DNA from: Rubrivivax sp.
GTDB taxonomy: Bacteria; Pseudomonadota; Gammaproteobacteria; Burkholderiales; Burkholderiaceae_C
NCBI GenBank assembly: GCA_027491255.1
Contig: JAIXWM010000129.1
Span: forward strand, 1-64,000
Length of the DNA stretch: 64,000 nucleotides
Direction: 5' to 3'
The notes under the pieces were generated by a model. The model searched no databases. It was not told where the DNA came from and saw only the letters and a program-made list of their open reading frames with translations. Positions 42,907 through 50,809 of the stretch are shown here, in pieces (position 1 is the first letter of the stretch; each line of letters opens with the position of its first letter). A program made the position numbers and the translations under genes.

Positions 42907-42946
42907 TGAAACCAAAATTTCATTGAATATACTGTCTGAAACAGAC
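42907..42946. promoter_or_regulatory. AT-rich promoter with two inverted repeats, probable RpiR operator
   Basis: In otherwise GC-rich DNA this region is AT-rich. TGAAA (42907-42911) and TTTCA (42918-42922) form an inverted repeat with a 6-base spacer. TATACT at 42928-42933 is a good -10 hexamer. GTCTGAAACAGAC at 42934-42946 is a perfect 13-base palindrome just after it. The layout suggests a rightward promoter for the cycloligase-like/ABC operon flanked by two operator sites for the divergent RpiR-type regulator. Binding is inferred. Confidence 0.55.
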
Positions 42947-43041
42947 GTGCCGAACCACCAAGGTCCGTGGTCATCCACCACCCAGCCTGCGCCCCCATCG
43001 GCACACCCCGAAACCCCGTCGCCTCGCCGCCCGCCGTCCCG

Positions 43042-43842
43042 ATGCTCCCCAGCGATGCTCCTGCAGACCCCGCCGGCGCCGGTGCGGCGCGGCGCCGCCA
43101 CGAGGTCTGGGACGACCTGCGCGCGGTCGCGCTGCCGGATTCGCGCTTCCACCTGCGCTTTGCCGCCTTCATCCCCGACTTCGAGGGGTCGGCGCAGGCC
43201 GCTGGACGGCTGCTGCCGCGCCTGGGCCTGACGGCGCCCGGGGCCTGCAGCCGGGCGCCGCACGTGATGGTCACGCCCGACAACAGCCTGACGGGGCTGC
43301 GCGAGCAGTTGATCGCGGCCGGCTTCAGCCTCGTCGTGCCGACCTTCAATCTCGCCCGCGGTTTTCGTCACTTCGCACCGAACTCGGTGCCGCCGGGCCA
43401 GGCGCGCTTTGCCTCCTGGCTCGATGGCATCGAGCACTTCGGCGCGCCGGCCCCGCTGGCGGCGCTGGCGGCACTGGGCCGCTTCGATGCCGTGGTCACC
43501 GGCTCGTCGGCGGTGGCGCTGTCGGGCGTGCGCTTCGGCCGCGGTCACGGCTACTTCGACCTGGAATGGCGGATGTTCGCCGAACTCGGCCTCGTCGACG
43601 AGCACACGCCGGTGGCCACGGTCGTGCACGACCTGCAGGTGCTGGAGCGCCCGCTGATGGCCAGCCCTGACGACGTGCCCGTCGACCTGATCGCCACCCC
43701 GACCCGGCTGCTGACCGTGAGCCGACCCCACCCGCGCCCTCGGCGCGTCGACTGGGCGCTGGTCGACGACACGCAGGCCGCTGCCATCCCGCCACTGGAC
43801 GAACTGCGCCGCAGCCTCGGGCTGGCGCCGGCCGCGGCTTGA
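43042..43842 (+). CDS. 5-formyltetrahydrofolate cycloligase-like protein (COG0212 paralogue), copy 1
   Basis: 266 aa from ATG 43042. It resembles the cycloligase paralogue class whose motif is 'R(I/F)GKGeGfaDlEy' rather than the true enzyme's 'GxGGGYYDR': here GVRFGRGHGYFDLEW at residues 162-176. HVMVTPDNSLTGLREQL, a VVTGSSAVALSG strand and a VVHDLQVLERP segment follow the same family. Published comparative genomics tied such paralogues to thiamin metabolism. A second 266-aa copy with the motif at the same residue lies four genes on. True folate cycloligase activity is doubtful. Confidence 0.8.
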   Translation: MLPSDAPADPAGAGAARRRHEVWDDLRAVALPDSRFHLRFAAFIPDFEGSAQAAGRLLPRLGLTAPGACSRAPHVMVTPDNSLTGLREQLIAAGFSLVVPTFNLARGFRHFAPNSVPPGQARFASWLDGIEHFGAPAPLAALAALGRFDAVVTGSSAVALSGVRFGRGHGYFDLEWRMFAELGLVDEHTPVATVVHDLQVLERPLMASPDDVPVDLIATPTRLLTVSRPHPRPRRVDWALVDDTQAAAIPPLDELRRSLGLAPAAA

Positions 43843-43944
43843 ACACGACCGCCCCGGCAAGCCCCTGATCCGCAGCGACTGGCGCCCCCGATCCCGCACC
43901 CTCCTCTTCCCCCCTGTCCCCACCCCTGCCCTGGAGTTCGCACC

Positions 43945-44913
43945 ATGACGCTTTCCCGCCGCCACCTTCTTCACGCCGGCGCCGCTGCCGGCCTGGCCGC
44001 CAGCCCGCTGCTCGGCCGCGCCCAGAACCTGCGCCCGATGACGCTGCAGGCCGCCTGGATCAACGACGCCGAGTTCATGGGCTACTACGTGGCCATGGAG
44101 AAGGGCTGGTACCGCGCCGAGGGCCTGGACCTGAAGTACCTGCCCGGCGGCCCGGACGTCATCCCCGAAGCCTCGGTGCTCTCCAAGAAGGCCGACGTCG
44201 CGCTGTCGACGGTGGAGACCGTGATCAACGCCATCACGACGCAACGCGCACCGCTGGTGATCATCGGCGCGCAGTACCAGAAGAACCCGATCGGCATCGT
44301 CAGCCTGGCGAGCAAGCCTATCCGCACCCCGGCCGACCTGGTGGGCAAGACCGTGGCCGTGCCGCCGGTCAACCGCCTGACGGTGGAGGCCATGCTCAAG
44401 CTCAACGGCATCGACAAGAGCAAGGTCCGCATCGTTCCCTATGCCTACGATCCGACGCCGCTGATCAAGGGCGAGATCGACGCCTCGCTGGACTTCACGA
44501 CCAACGTGCCCTACACGATCAAGACCAAGGGCCAGGACGCGGTGAGCTTCCTGCTGGCCGACTTCAAGCTGCCGCTGTACAACGACGTCGTCGTCGTCAC
44601 CCGCGACACGCTGACGCGCCGCCGCGCCGACCTCGTGGCCTTCCTGCGCGCCAGCCGCAAGGGTTGGGACGAGAACTTCAAGGACCCGGCAGCCTACCCG
44701 CCCAAGTACATGAGCACCTGGTTCAAGGGCACGGGCCGCTCGCTGGACAACGAGGTCTTCTTCAACCGCGCGCAGGCGCCGCTGATCCAGAACCCCAGGG
44801 GCGTGTTCGCGATGACCGCAGAGTCCATCCAGGGCAACATCGACGCCCTCAACGAGGTCGGCGTCAAGGCCTCGAAGGAGCACTTCGACACCTCGCTGCT
44901 GGCCGAGATCTGA
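43945..44913 (+). CDS. ABC transporter substrate-binding protein, NMT1/THI5 (ThiY) type
   Basis: 322 aa. A twin-arginine-like signal (LSRRHLLHAGAAAGLAAS) ends near GRAQN. The NMT1-like body shows WINDAEFMGYYVAMEKGWYR, LDLKYLPGGPDVIPEASV, TPADLVGKTVAVPPVNRLTV and a GEIDASLDFTTNVPYTIK hinge. The family binds HMP-type pyrimidines, but also nitrate, taurine and aromatic ligands; Trp/Tyr-rich 'GYYVAmekGwY' favours the pyrimidine/ThiY branch. ATG 43945 follows CTGGAG. ATPase and permease genes follow. Confidence 0.87.
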   Translation: MTLSRRHLLHAGAAAGLAASPLLGRAQNLRPMTLQAAWINDAEFMGYYVAMEKGWYRAEGLDLKYLPGGPDVIPEASVLSKKADVALSTVETVINAITTQRAPLVIIGAQYQKNPIGIVSLASKPIRTPADLVGKTVAVPPVNRLTVEAMLKLNGIDKSKVRIVPYAYDPTPLIKGEIDASLDFTTNVPYTIKTKGQDAVSFLLADFKLPLYNDVVVVTRDTLTRRRADLVAFLRASRKGWDENFKDPAAYPPKYMSTWFKGTGRSLDNEVFFNRAQAPLIQNPRGVFAMTAESIQGNIDALNEVGVKASKEHFDTSLLAEI

Positions 44914-44947
44914 GCTTGGCCCCCCCTGTGCCTGCAGCCGTCGGCGC

Positions 44948-45754
44948 GTGCCGGCGCCGCCGCCCGTGAGCGCGCGCGGGATCCGCATCGAGGCGGTCGA
45001 GCGCCGCTTCGAGCGCCCCGGGCAGGCGCCCGTGCTGGCGCTGGACCAGGTCAGCCTGGACCTGCCCGCAGGCTCCTTCACGGCGCTGATAGGGCCCTCG
45101 GGTTGCGGCAAGTCGACGCTGCTGCGGCTGGTCGCGGGGCTGGACGAACCTGACGGCGGCACGCTGCAGGTGGGCGGCGCCGCGCCGCGCGTGCTGCAGC
45201 GCCAGGGCCGGCTCGGCATCGCCTTCCAGGACGCCTCGCTGCTGCCCTGGCGCTCGGTGGTCGACAACGTGCGGCTGCCGCTGGACATCACCGGCCAGCG
45301 CGACGCGGCTGCGCGCGAGCGCATCGCCGACCTGGTGGCGCTGGTCGGACTGCAAGGTTTCGAGCAGGCCTTGCCGGCGCAACTGTCGGGCGGCATGCGG
45401 CAGCGCGTCGCGATCGCGCGCGCCCTGGTCACCGAACCCGACGTGCTGCTGCTGGACGAGCCCTTCGGAGCCCTCGACCAGATCCTGCGCCGGACGATGA
45501 ACGTGGAGTTGCAGCGCATCTGGCTGCGCCGCGCGACGACGACGGTGCTGGTGACGCACGGCATCGACGAGGCGGTGTTCCTGGCCGACCGCGTGGTCGT
45601 GATGCAGGGCCAGCCCGGACGCATCGCCGCCGTGATCGACGTGCCCTTCGAGCGTCCGCGACCGCTGGCGCTGTTCGGCGACCCGGCCTTTCGCGCGCTG
45701 GAAGACCAGGTGGCCGGCGTGCTCTACGGCCACGGCCCCGGAGCCGCGGCGTGA
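44948..45754 (+). CDS. ABC transporter ATPase (NMT1/nitrate-taurine type)
   Basis: About 268 aa. Walker A is LIGPSGCGKSTLLRLVAGL, the Q-loop LGIAFQDASLLPWRSVVDNV has the 'LPWrsV.dNV' form of the SsuB/TauB/ThiZ subfamily, the signature is LSGGMRQR, Walker B is VLLLDEPFGALD and the H-loop is VLVTHGIDEAVFLADR. It energises the adjacent permease. Start is GTG 44948 or GTG 44966; no clear ribosome site separates them. Its TGA overlaps the permease GTG start. Confidence 0.92.
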   Translation: MPAPPPVSARGIRIEAVERRFERPGQAPVLALDQVSLDLPAGSFTALIGPSGCGKSTLLRLVAGLDEPDGGTLQVGGAAPRVLQRQGRLGIAFQDASLLPWRSVVDNVRLPLDITGQRDAAARERIADLVALVGLQGFEQALPAQLSGGMRQRVAIARALVTEPDVLLLDEPFGALDQILRRTMNVELQRIWLRRATTTVLVTHGIDEAVFLADRVVVMQGQPGRIAAVIDVPFERPRPLALFGDPAFRALEDQVAGVLYGHGPGAAA

Positions 45755-47361
45755 CGGCCGCCGTGGGCGCGGCCCGCCGCGGCACCGTCTTCGGCCTGCT
45801 GCTGCTCTTGCTGGGCTGGGAGGCCGCCGGCCGCGGCGGCTGGGTGGCCGGCGGCGCGTTGCCCGCGCCGAGCCAGATCGCGCTGCAGGCCTGGGCGGAC
45901 CGGGCCGACTACCCCGCCCATGTGCTGGGCACGCTGCGCACCGCAGCCGCCGGCTTCGCGCTCGGCAGCCTGCTCGGGCTGGCGCTGGGCCTGGCCTATG
46001 TGCGTTGGCCGCGCCTGCAGCGGGTGATGGCCGGCGTGGACGTCACCGTGTTTGCGATGCCGGCCATCGCGCTCGTGCCCATCCTGATCATCGCGCTGCC
46101 CGGCGACGCCCCGCGCGTGGTGCTGTCGGCGCTGTCGGTGTACTACCCGGTCATGGTCGCCGTGGTGCTGGGCCTGCGCCAGACCGACCCCCGCTTGCTC
46201 GACCTGGTGCAGGTCTACGGCGGCGACGCGTTCGCGGCGCTGCGCTGGGTGCGGCTGCGCGGTGGTCTGCCCACCCTCCTGTCGGGCCTGCGCGTGGCTG
46301 CGCCTGCCGCCGTGCTGGGCTCGCTGCTGGCCGAGTTCGGCAGCGGCGCCAGCGCCGGCCTGGGGACCTACCTGATCGGCTCGCTCGGCCGTGCCGACCC
46401 GGCACGGCTGTGGGGCATCGGCCTGGCCGCCACGACACTGAGCGCGCTGGCCTACCTGGCCGTGGGCCTGCTGGCGGGGCGCTTTGCCGGGCACACCGTG
46501 TCGGCATCGACGCCCGTAGGCCAGGCGGCCGACGCTGGCGGCGGCACCCGCGAGGGCGGCGCGCCCCTGGCATGGACCCATCGGACCGGGCGGGCCGCGC
46601 TGGTCCCCCTGATCGCCTTCTTCCTGCCCTTCCTGCTGTGGGAGGCCGGCACCTGGGCGCTGCGCCTGACCGAGGTGTCCGAGGTCGTCTACCGCGACCC
46701 GCTGGGCGTGCTGGAGCACCTGCTGTGGCACGAGACGGCGGCCGAGCACCGCGCCGACCTCGGCAGCGCGCTGGCGCAGACGCTGCCCTTCGCACTCGGC
46801 GGGATGGCCCTCGGGCTGGCGTTCGCCTTTGCGCTGGCCATCGTCTCGCTGCTGTGGCCGCCGCTGGGCGCCACGCTGCTGCCGCTGTCCCTGGTGACGC
46901 AGTCGATGCCGCTGGTGGCGCTGACGCCGCTGGTGGTGCTGGTCTTCGGGCGCGACGCCGGCGGCATCCTGGCCATCACCGTCTCGGTGACCTTCTTCCC
47001 GGCCTTCGTGACCATCGCGCAGGGCCTGGCGCTGGTGCCGCCCGGGCTGCGCGACCTCGTCAGCGCCTGGGGTGGCGACCGCGGCGTGTGGCTGCGCCGC
47101 GTGGCCGTGCCGTGGGCCGCGCCCTACCTGTGCGCTGCGCTGCGCCTGGCCGCGCCGCGCGCGCTGCTGGGCGTGATGATCGCCGAGTGGCTGGCCACCG
47201 GCACCGGCCTGGGCAACCTGCTGAACGAGGCCCGCGGCAGGATGGACTACGGCACGATCTGGAGCGTGGCCGTCGTCTCCGTGGCCGTGGCCGTGGCGCT
47301 GCACGCGGCCGCGGCCGCCCTCGAGCGCCGGGTGCTGCGGCGCTTCGCCTTCGCCCCCTGA
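45751..47361 (+). CDS. ABC transporter permease, two tandem membrane modules fused
   Basis: 536 aa, twice the size of a normal SsuC/ThiX-type permease. Module 1 (about 1-235) and module 2 (about 280-536) each hold about six helices. Each has an EAA-type loop followed by a glycine-rich segment: YGGDAFAALRWVRLRGGLPT then LLAEFGSGASAGLGTYL, and WGGDRGVWLRRVAVPWAAPY then MIAEWLATGTGLGNLL. A polar linker (about 245-280) joins them. One polypeptide thus supplies the whole membrane channel, normally a homodimer. The GTG start overlaps the ATPase stop (GTGA). Confidence 0.92.
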   Translation: MTAAVGAARRGTVFGLLLLLLGWEAAGRGGWVAGGALPAPSQIALQAWADRADYPAHVLGTLRTAAAGFALGSLLGLALGLAYVRWPRLQRVMAGVDVTVFAMPAIALVPILIIALPGDAPRVVLSALSVYYPVMVAVVLGLRQTDPRLLDLVQVYGGDAFAALRWVRLRGGLPTLLSGLRVAAPAAVLGSLLAEFGSGASAGLGTYLIGSLGRADPARLWGIGLAATTLSALAYLAVGLLAGRFAGHTVSASTPVGQAADAGGGTREGGAPLAWTHRTGRAALVPLIAFFLPFLLWEAGTWALRLTEVSEVVYRDPLGVLEHLLWHETAAEHRADLGSALAQTLPFALGGMALGLAFAFALAIVSLLWPPLGATLLPLSLVTQSMPLVALTPLVVLVFGRDAGGILAITVSVTFFPAFVTIAQGLALVPPGLRDLVSAWGGDRGVWLRRVAVPWAAPYLCAALRLAAPRALLGVMIAEWLATGTGLGNLLNEARGRMDYGTIWSVAVVSVAVAVALHAAAAALERRVLRRFAFAP

Positions 47362-47392
47362 ACCGATGCCCTCGACGCATCTGGAGAACCCG

Positions 47393-48193
47393 ATGAACGC
47401 CCCCCTGCCCACGGCCACGGCTCAGGCCGCTGCCGCACCCGCCGACCACAAGGGTTCGGTTCGCGAACGCGTGTTCCAGGACCTGCGCCGCGTCGCGCTG
47501 CCGGACAGCCGCTTCCATTTCGACTTCGGCGAGTTCATCGCCGACTTCGAAGGCAGCGAGGCCGCGGCGCGGCGCCTGATGGCGCACCCCGCCTGGCAAG
47601 GCTCGCAGGTCGTCTTCATCACCCCCGACAACTGCCTGGAGTGGCTGCGCTGGCAGGCGCTGCTGCAGGGCAGACGCGTGCTCATCACCACCTACTCGAT
47701 CAAGCGCGGCTTCTGGCTGCTGGACCCGGCCGAGATCCCGGCCGACCGCCTGCTGTACGCCGCGACGCTGGACGGCATGGAGCGCCATGCGCGGCCGCTG
47801 ACGCTGGCGCAGATCCGCGCACAGTTGCCACGCCTGGACTGCATGATCACCGGCACCGGCGCGATCAACGAGGAAGGCGTGCGCTTCGGCAAGGGCCATG
47901 GCTTCTTCGACGCCGAGTGGGGCATGCTCTACCGCATCGGCGTGATCGACACCACCACGCCGGCCATCGCCCTCGTCCACGACTGCCAGGTGCTGCGCGA
48001 GACGCTGCACCCCGAGGTCTTCGACACCGTCGCCGACCTGATCTTCACCCCCACCCGCACGATCGAGGTGCACCACCCGCACAAGCCCACCTGCGGCATC
48101 GTCTGGGACCTGCTGGACCCGGTGATGTACGACACCATCCCGCCGCTGCAGGAACTGCGCGCGATGGAGCCGCAACTGCCGCCCCGCGCCTGA
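47393..48193 (+). CDS. 5-formyltetrahydrofolate cycloligase-like protein (COG0212 paralogue), copy 2
   Basis: 266 aa from ATG 47393, which follows CTGGAG; an ATG at 47366 lacks a ribosome site. Same family and length as the copy at 43042-43842. LPDSRFHFDFGEFIADFEGS aligns with LPDSRFHLRFAAFIPDFEGS of copy 1, and the motif GVRFGKGHGFFDAEW is again at residues 162-176. TPDNCLEWLRWQAL, VHDCQVL and FTPTRTIEVHHPHKPTCGI are better preserved than in copy 1. The two may form a heteromer or act in sequence. It links the importer to the deaminase gene that follows. Confidence 0.85.
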   Translation: MNAPLPTATAQAAAAPADHKGSVRERVFQDLRRVALPDSRFHFDFGEFIADFEGSEAAARRLMAHPAWQGSQVVFITPDNCLEWLRWQALLQGRRVLITTYSIKRGFWLLDPAEIPADRLLYAATLDGMERHARPLTLAQIRAQLPRLDCMITGTGAINEEGVRFGKGHGFFDAEWGMLYRIGVIDTTTPAIALVHDCQVLRETLHPEVFDTVADLIFTPTRTIEVHHPHKPTCGIVWDLLDPVMYDTIPPLQELRAMEPQLPPRA

Positions 48194-48251
48194 GCGGCCG
48201 AGCGTCTTTCCCCCGATCCCCGCTTTTCCTGGCTTGCCCGCCTTGCCCGCC

Positions 48252-49322
48252 ATGACCACGATGCCGCCCCCACCCGCCGCGCTGCAGCGGCTGCCGCGCG
48301 AACGCCTGCCGGACCTGCTGGCGCGCATGCCGAAGGCCGAGCTGCACCTGCACATCGAGGGTTCGCTCGAGCCCGAGCTCATCTTCGCGCTGGCGCAGCG
48401 CAACGGCGTGTCGCTGCCTTATGCGTCGGTGCAGGCGCTGCGCGCGGCCTACGCCTTCACCGACCTGCAGAGCTTTCTCGACATCTACTACGCGGGCGCC
48501 TCGGTGCTGCTGCACGAGGCCGACTTCTGCGACATGGCGATGGCCTACTTCCGTCGCGCAGCCGCCGACGGCGTGGTCCACGCCGAGCTGTTCTTCGACC
48601 CGCAGACCCACACCGCGCGCGGCGTGTCGATGGGCGCAGTGATCGAGGGTCTGGCACGCGCGCAGGCGCAGGCGCAGCGCGAACTCGGCATCTCGAGCGC
48701 CCTGATCCTGTGCTTCCTGCGCCACCTCAGCGAGGAAGACGCCTTCGCGACGCTGCAGGCGGCCCTGCCCTGGCGGGCGCAATTCATCGGCGTCGGGCTC
48801 GACTCCAGCGAACGCGGGCACCCGCCGGAGAAGTTCTCACGCGTGTTCGCGCGCTGTCGCGAACTCGGCCTGCGCATCGTGGCGCACGCCGGCGAGGAAG
48901 GCCCGCCCGCCTACATCCGCACCGCGCTCGACGACCTGCGCGTGCAGCGCATCGACCACGGCGTGCGCTGCGTCGACGACCCGGCGCTGGTGACCGAGCT
49001 GGTGCGCCGGCGCGTGCCGCTGACGGTGTGCCCGCTGTCCAACGTCAAACTGTGCGTCTACCGGCGCATGGAAGATCACGTCCTGCCGCAGTTGCTGAGC
49101 GCCGGCCTGTGCGTGACCGTCAACTCCGACGATCCGGCCTATTTCGGCGGCTATGTGCTGGACAACTACCGCGCCCTGTTCGCGGCGCACCCCACGCTCG
49201 GCCCGCGTGAAGCCTGGCAACTGGCGGCCAACAGCTTCGAGGCGAGCTTCGTCGACGCAGCGGCCCGTGACCGTGGCCTGGCAGCCCTGGCGGCCGTGGT
49301 CGAAAGCCTGGCTTCGGACTGA
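48252..49322 (+). CDS. adenosine/adenine deaminase family protein (adenine-deaminase type)
   Basis: 356 aa metal-dependent deaminase. The motifs are KAELHLHIEGSLEPEL (metal His32 and His34), VVHAELFFDPQTH, IVAHAGEEGPP (catalytic Glu), QRIDHGVRCVDD, CPLSNVKLCVY and TVNSDDPAYFGGY (metal Asp). 'HIEGSLEPEL' and the 'SNvKLcVy' form are those of adenine deaminases (Aah1-like; a Pseudomonas homologue has been shown to act on adenine) rather than adenosine deaminases with 'HLDGalrp'. Adenine to hypoxanthine is the default prediction. In this cluster a related aminopyrimidine is also possible. Confidence 0.88.
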   Translation: MTTMPPPPAALQRLPRERLPDLLARMPKAELHLHIEGSLEPELIFALAQRNGVSLPYASVQALRAAYAFTDLQSFLDIYYAGASVLLHEADFCDMAMAYFRRAAADGVVHAELFFDPQTHTARGVSMGAVIEGLARAQAQAQRELGISSALILCFLRHLSEEDAFATLQAALPWRAQFIGVGLDSSERGHPPEKFSRVFARCRELGLRIVAHAGEEGPPAYIRTALDDLRVQRIDHGVRCVDDPALVTELVRRRVPLTVCPLSNVKLCVYRRMEDHVLPQLLSAGLCVTVNSDDPAYFGGYVLDNYRALFAAHPTLGPREAWQLAANSFEASFVDAAARDRGLAALAAVVESLASD

Positions 49323-49415
49323 CCCGCAGGCCGGGCACACGCAGGGCAGGACGCCGGCAACCGGCGCCGCCTGGCCTGTTGCAGACCACTGGTTTCCCCG
49401 GAGGAGAGACCTGGG

Positions 49416-49431
49416 ATGTAATCGTTACCAT
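49416..49431 (+). promoter_or_regulatory. LacI-type operator upstream of the sugar ABC operon
   Basis: ATGTAATCGTTACCAT, about 72 bases before the binding-protein start. It differs at one of 16 positions from the site at 55953-55968 and shares ATGTAATCGTT with the inverted site ending at 55926, both next to the lacI-family gene. This marks it as a likely operator of that repressor. Confidence 0.7.
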
Positions 49432-49463
49432 CGTCCGTGTCGGCGATGCCGATCCCGGTTTTC

Positions 49464-49487
49464 GTATTCCCCCCCCCACTTGAATAC
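49464..49487. repeat. inverted repeat in the leader of the sugar ABC operon
   Basis: GTATTC (49464-49469) and GAATAC (49482-49487) are perfect inverted arms around a C-rich 12-base spacer, just before the GAGGAG ribosome site of the binding-protein gene. It could be a leader hairpin or a second regulator's site. Confidence 0.35.
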
Positions 49488-49502
49488 ATGCGAGGAGATG
49501 TC

Positions 49503-50738
49503 ATGAAGCGTCACGTGATCGCTGCGGCTGCGGCCGGCCTGCTGGCCACCGGCGGGGCCTGGGCCCAGTCGGTGGAGGTGCTGCACTGGTGGACGTCCGG
49601 CGGCGAGGCGGCCGCACTCGGCGTGCTGAAGAAGGACCTGGAGAAGCAGGGCGTGGCCTGGAAGGACATGCCCGTGGCCGGCGGCGGCGGCGAGGCGGCG
49701 ATGACCTCGCTGCGCGCGCGTGTGACGGCCAAGAACCCGCCCACCGCGGTGCAGATGCTGGGCTTCGACATCCAGGACTGGGCCAAGCAGGGCGCGCTGG
49801 GCGACCTGAACGCGCTGGCCGCCAAGGAAGGCTGGGACAAGACCGTGCCCGCCGCTCTGCAGGCCTTCTCCAAGCACAACGGCAAGTGGATCGCCGCGCC
49901 GGTGAACGTGCACTCCACCAACTGGGTGTGGGCCAACCGCGAGGTGCTGGCCAAGGCCGGCGTGAACGCCGCGCCCGCAAACTGGGACGCCTTCGTCGAC
50001 GCGCTGGATAAGGTGCAGAAGGCCGGCTTCGTCGCGCTGGCCCACGGCGGCCAGGCCTGGCAGGAGGCCACGATCTTCGACGGTGTGGTGCTCGCCACCG
50101 GCGGCGTGGACTTCTACAGGAAGGCGCTGGTCAACAAGGACAAGGCATCCCTCGGTTCGGACACGATGAAGCGCGCCTTCGACCGCATGGCGCAGTTGCG
50201 CAAGTACGTCGACAAGGACTTCTCCAACCGCGACTGGAACCTCGCCTCGGCGATGGTGATCCAGGGCAAGGCCGGCTTCCAGATCATGGGTGACTGGGCC
50301 AAGGGCGAGTTCATCAACGCCAAGAAGGCCCCCGGCAAGGACTTCCTGTGCTTCCGCGTGCCGGGCACGCAGGGCATGGTGTCGTTCAACTCCGACCAGT
50401 TCGCGATGTTCAACGTCGGCGCCGCCGCCCAGGACGCCCAGATCAAGCTCGCCTCGGCGATCATGAACCCGTCGTTCCAGAGCGCCTTCAACGTCGTCAA
50501 GGGGTCGGTGCCGGCCCGCACCGACGTGCCCGACCGCGCCTTCGACGACTGCGGCAAGAAGGGCATGAAGGACCTGGCCGAAGCCAACACCAAGGGCACG
50601 CTGGTGGGCTCGATGGCGCACGGCCATGCGGTGCCGGCGTCGGTGAAGAACGCCTTCTACGACGTCATCACCCAGCACTTCAACGGCAAGATGGACAGCG
50701 CCGCGGCCGTCAAGGCCATGGTGCAGGCGGCCGAGTGA
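49503..50738 (+). CDS. sugar ABC transporter substrate-binding protein (GtsA-like)
   Basis: 411 aa, signal peptide cleaved near GAWAQS. The mature start [19 protein letters not shown], then [16 protein letters not shown], match the glucose/mannose-binding GtsA subgroup of COG1653. YGFD-type sugar contacts include [32 protein letters not shown] and [12 protein letters not shown]. It delivers a mono- or disaccharide to the permeases encoded next. ATG 49503 follows GAGGAGA. It is preceded by a LacI-type operator and followed by a strong hairpin, so it is probably made in excess over the membrane subunits. Confidence 0.92.
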   Translation: MKRHVIAAAAAGLLATGGAWAQSVEVLHWWTSGGEAAALGVLKKDLEKQGVAWKDMPVAGGGGEAAMTSLRARVTAKNPPTAVQMLGFDIQDWAKQGALGDLNALAAKEGWDKTVPAALQAFSKHNGKWIAAPVNVHSTNWVWANREVLAKAGVNAAPANWDAFVDALDKVQKAGFVALAHGGQAWQEATIFDGVVLATGGVDFYRKALVNKDKASLGSDTMKRAFDRMAQLRKYVDKDFSNRDWNLASAMVIQGKAGFQIMGDWAKGEFINAKKAPGKDFLCFRVPGTQGMVSFNSDQFAMFNVGAAAQDAQIKLASAIMNPSFQSAFNVVKGSVPARTDVPDRAFDDCGKKGMKDLAEANTKGTLVGSMAHGHAVPASVKNAFYDVITQHFNGKMDSAAAVKAMVQAAE

Positions 50739-50775
50739 GGCCGCGCTGATCCGGCACAACCGTTGACCGACCGGA

Positions 50776-50797
50776 AAGGGGGCCGCGCGGCCCCCTT
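50776..50797 (+). terminator. strong hairpin between binding-protein and permease genes (partial terminator/RNA stabiliser)
   Basis: A perfect 22-base palindrome (arms 50776-50786 and 50787-50797) folds into a 9-bp, mostly GC stem with a four-base GCGC loop. It lies 13 bases before the permease start. There is no T run. Such structures after the binding-protein gene of ABC operons commonly protect the upstream mRNA and lower expression of the downstream genes. Confidence 0.6.
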
Positions 50798-50809
50798 CCT
50801 TTGCACCCC

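Noticed and set aside
42947-43041. Thiamin pyrophosphate riboswitch before the cycloligase-like gene
   Set aside because: No CTGAGA or ACCTGA core elements of a THI box were found in the leader.
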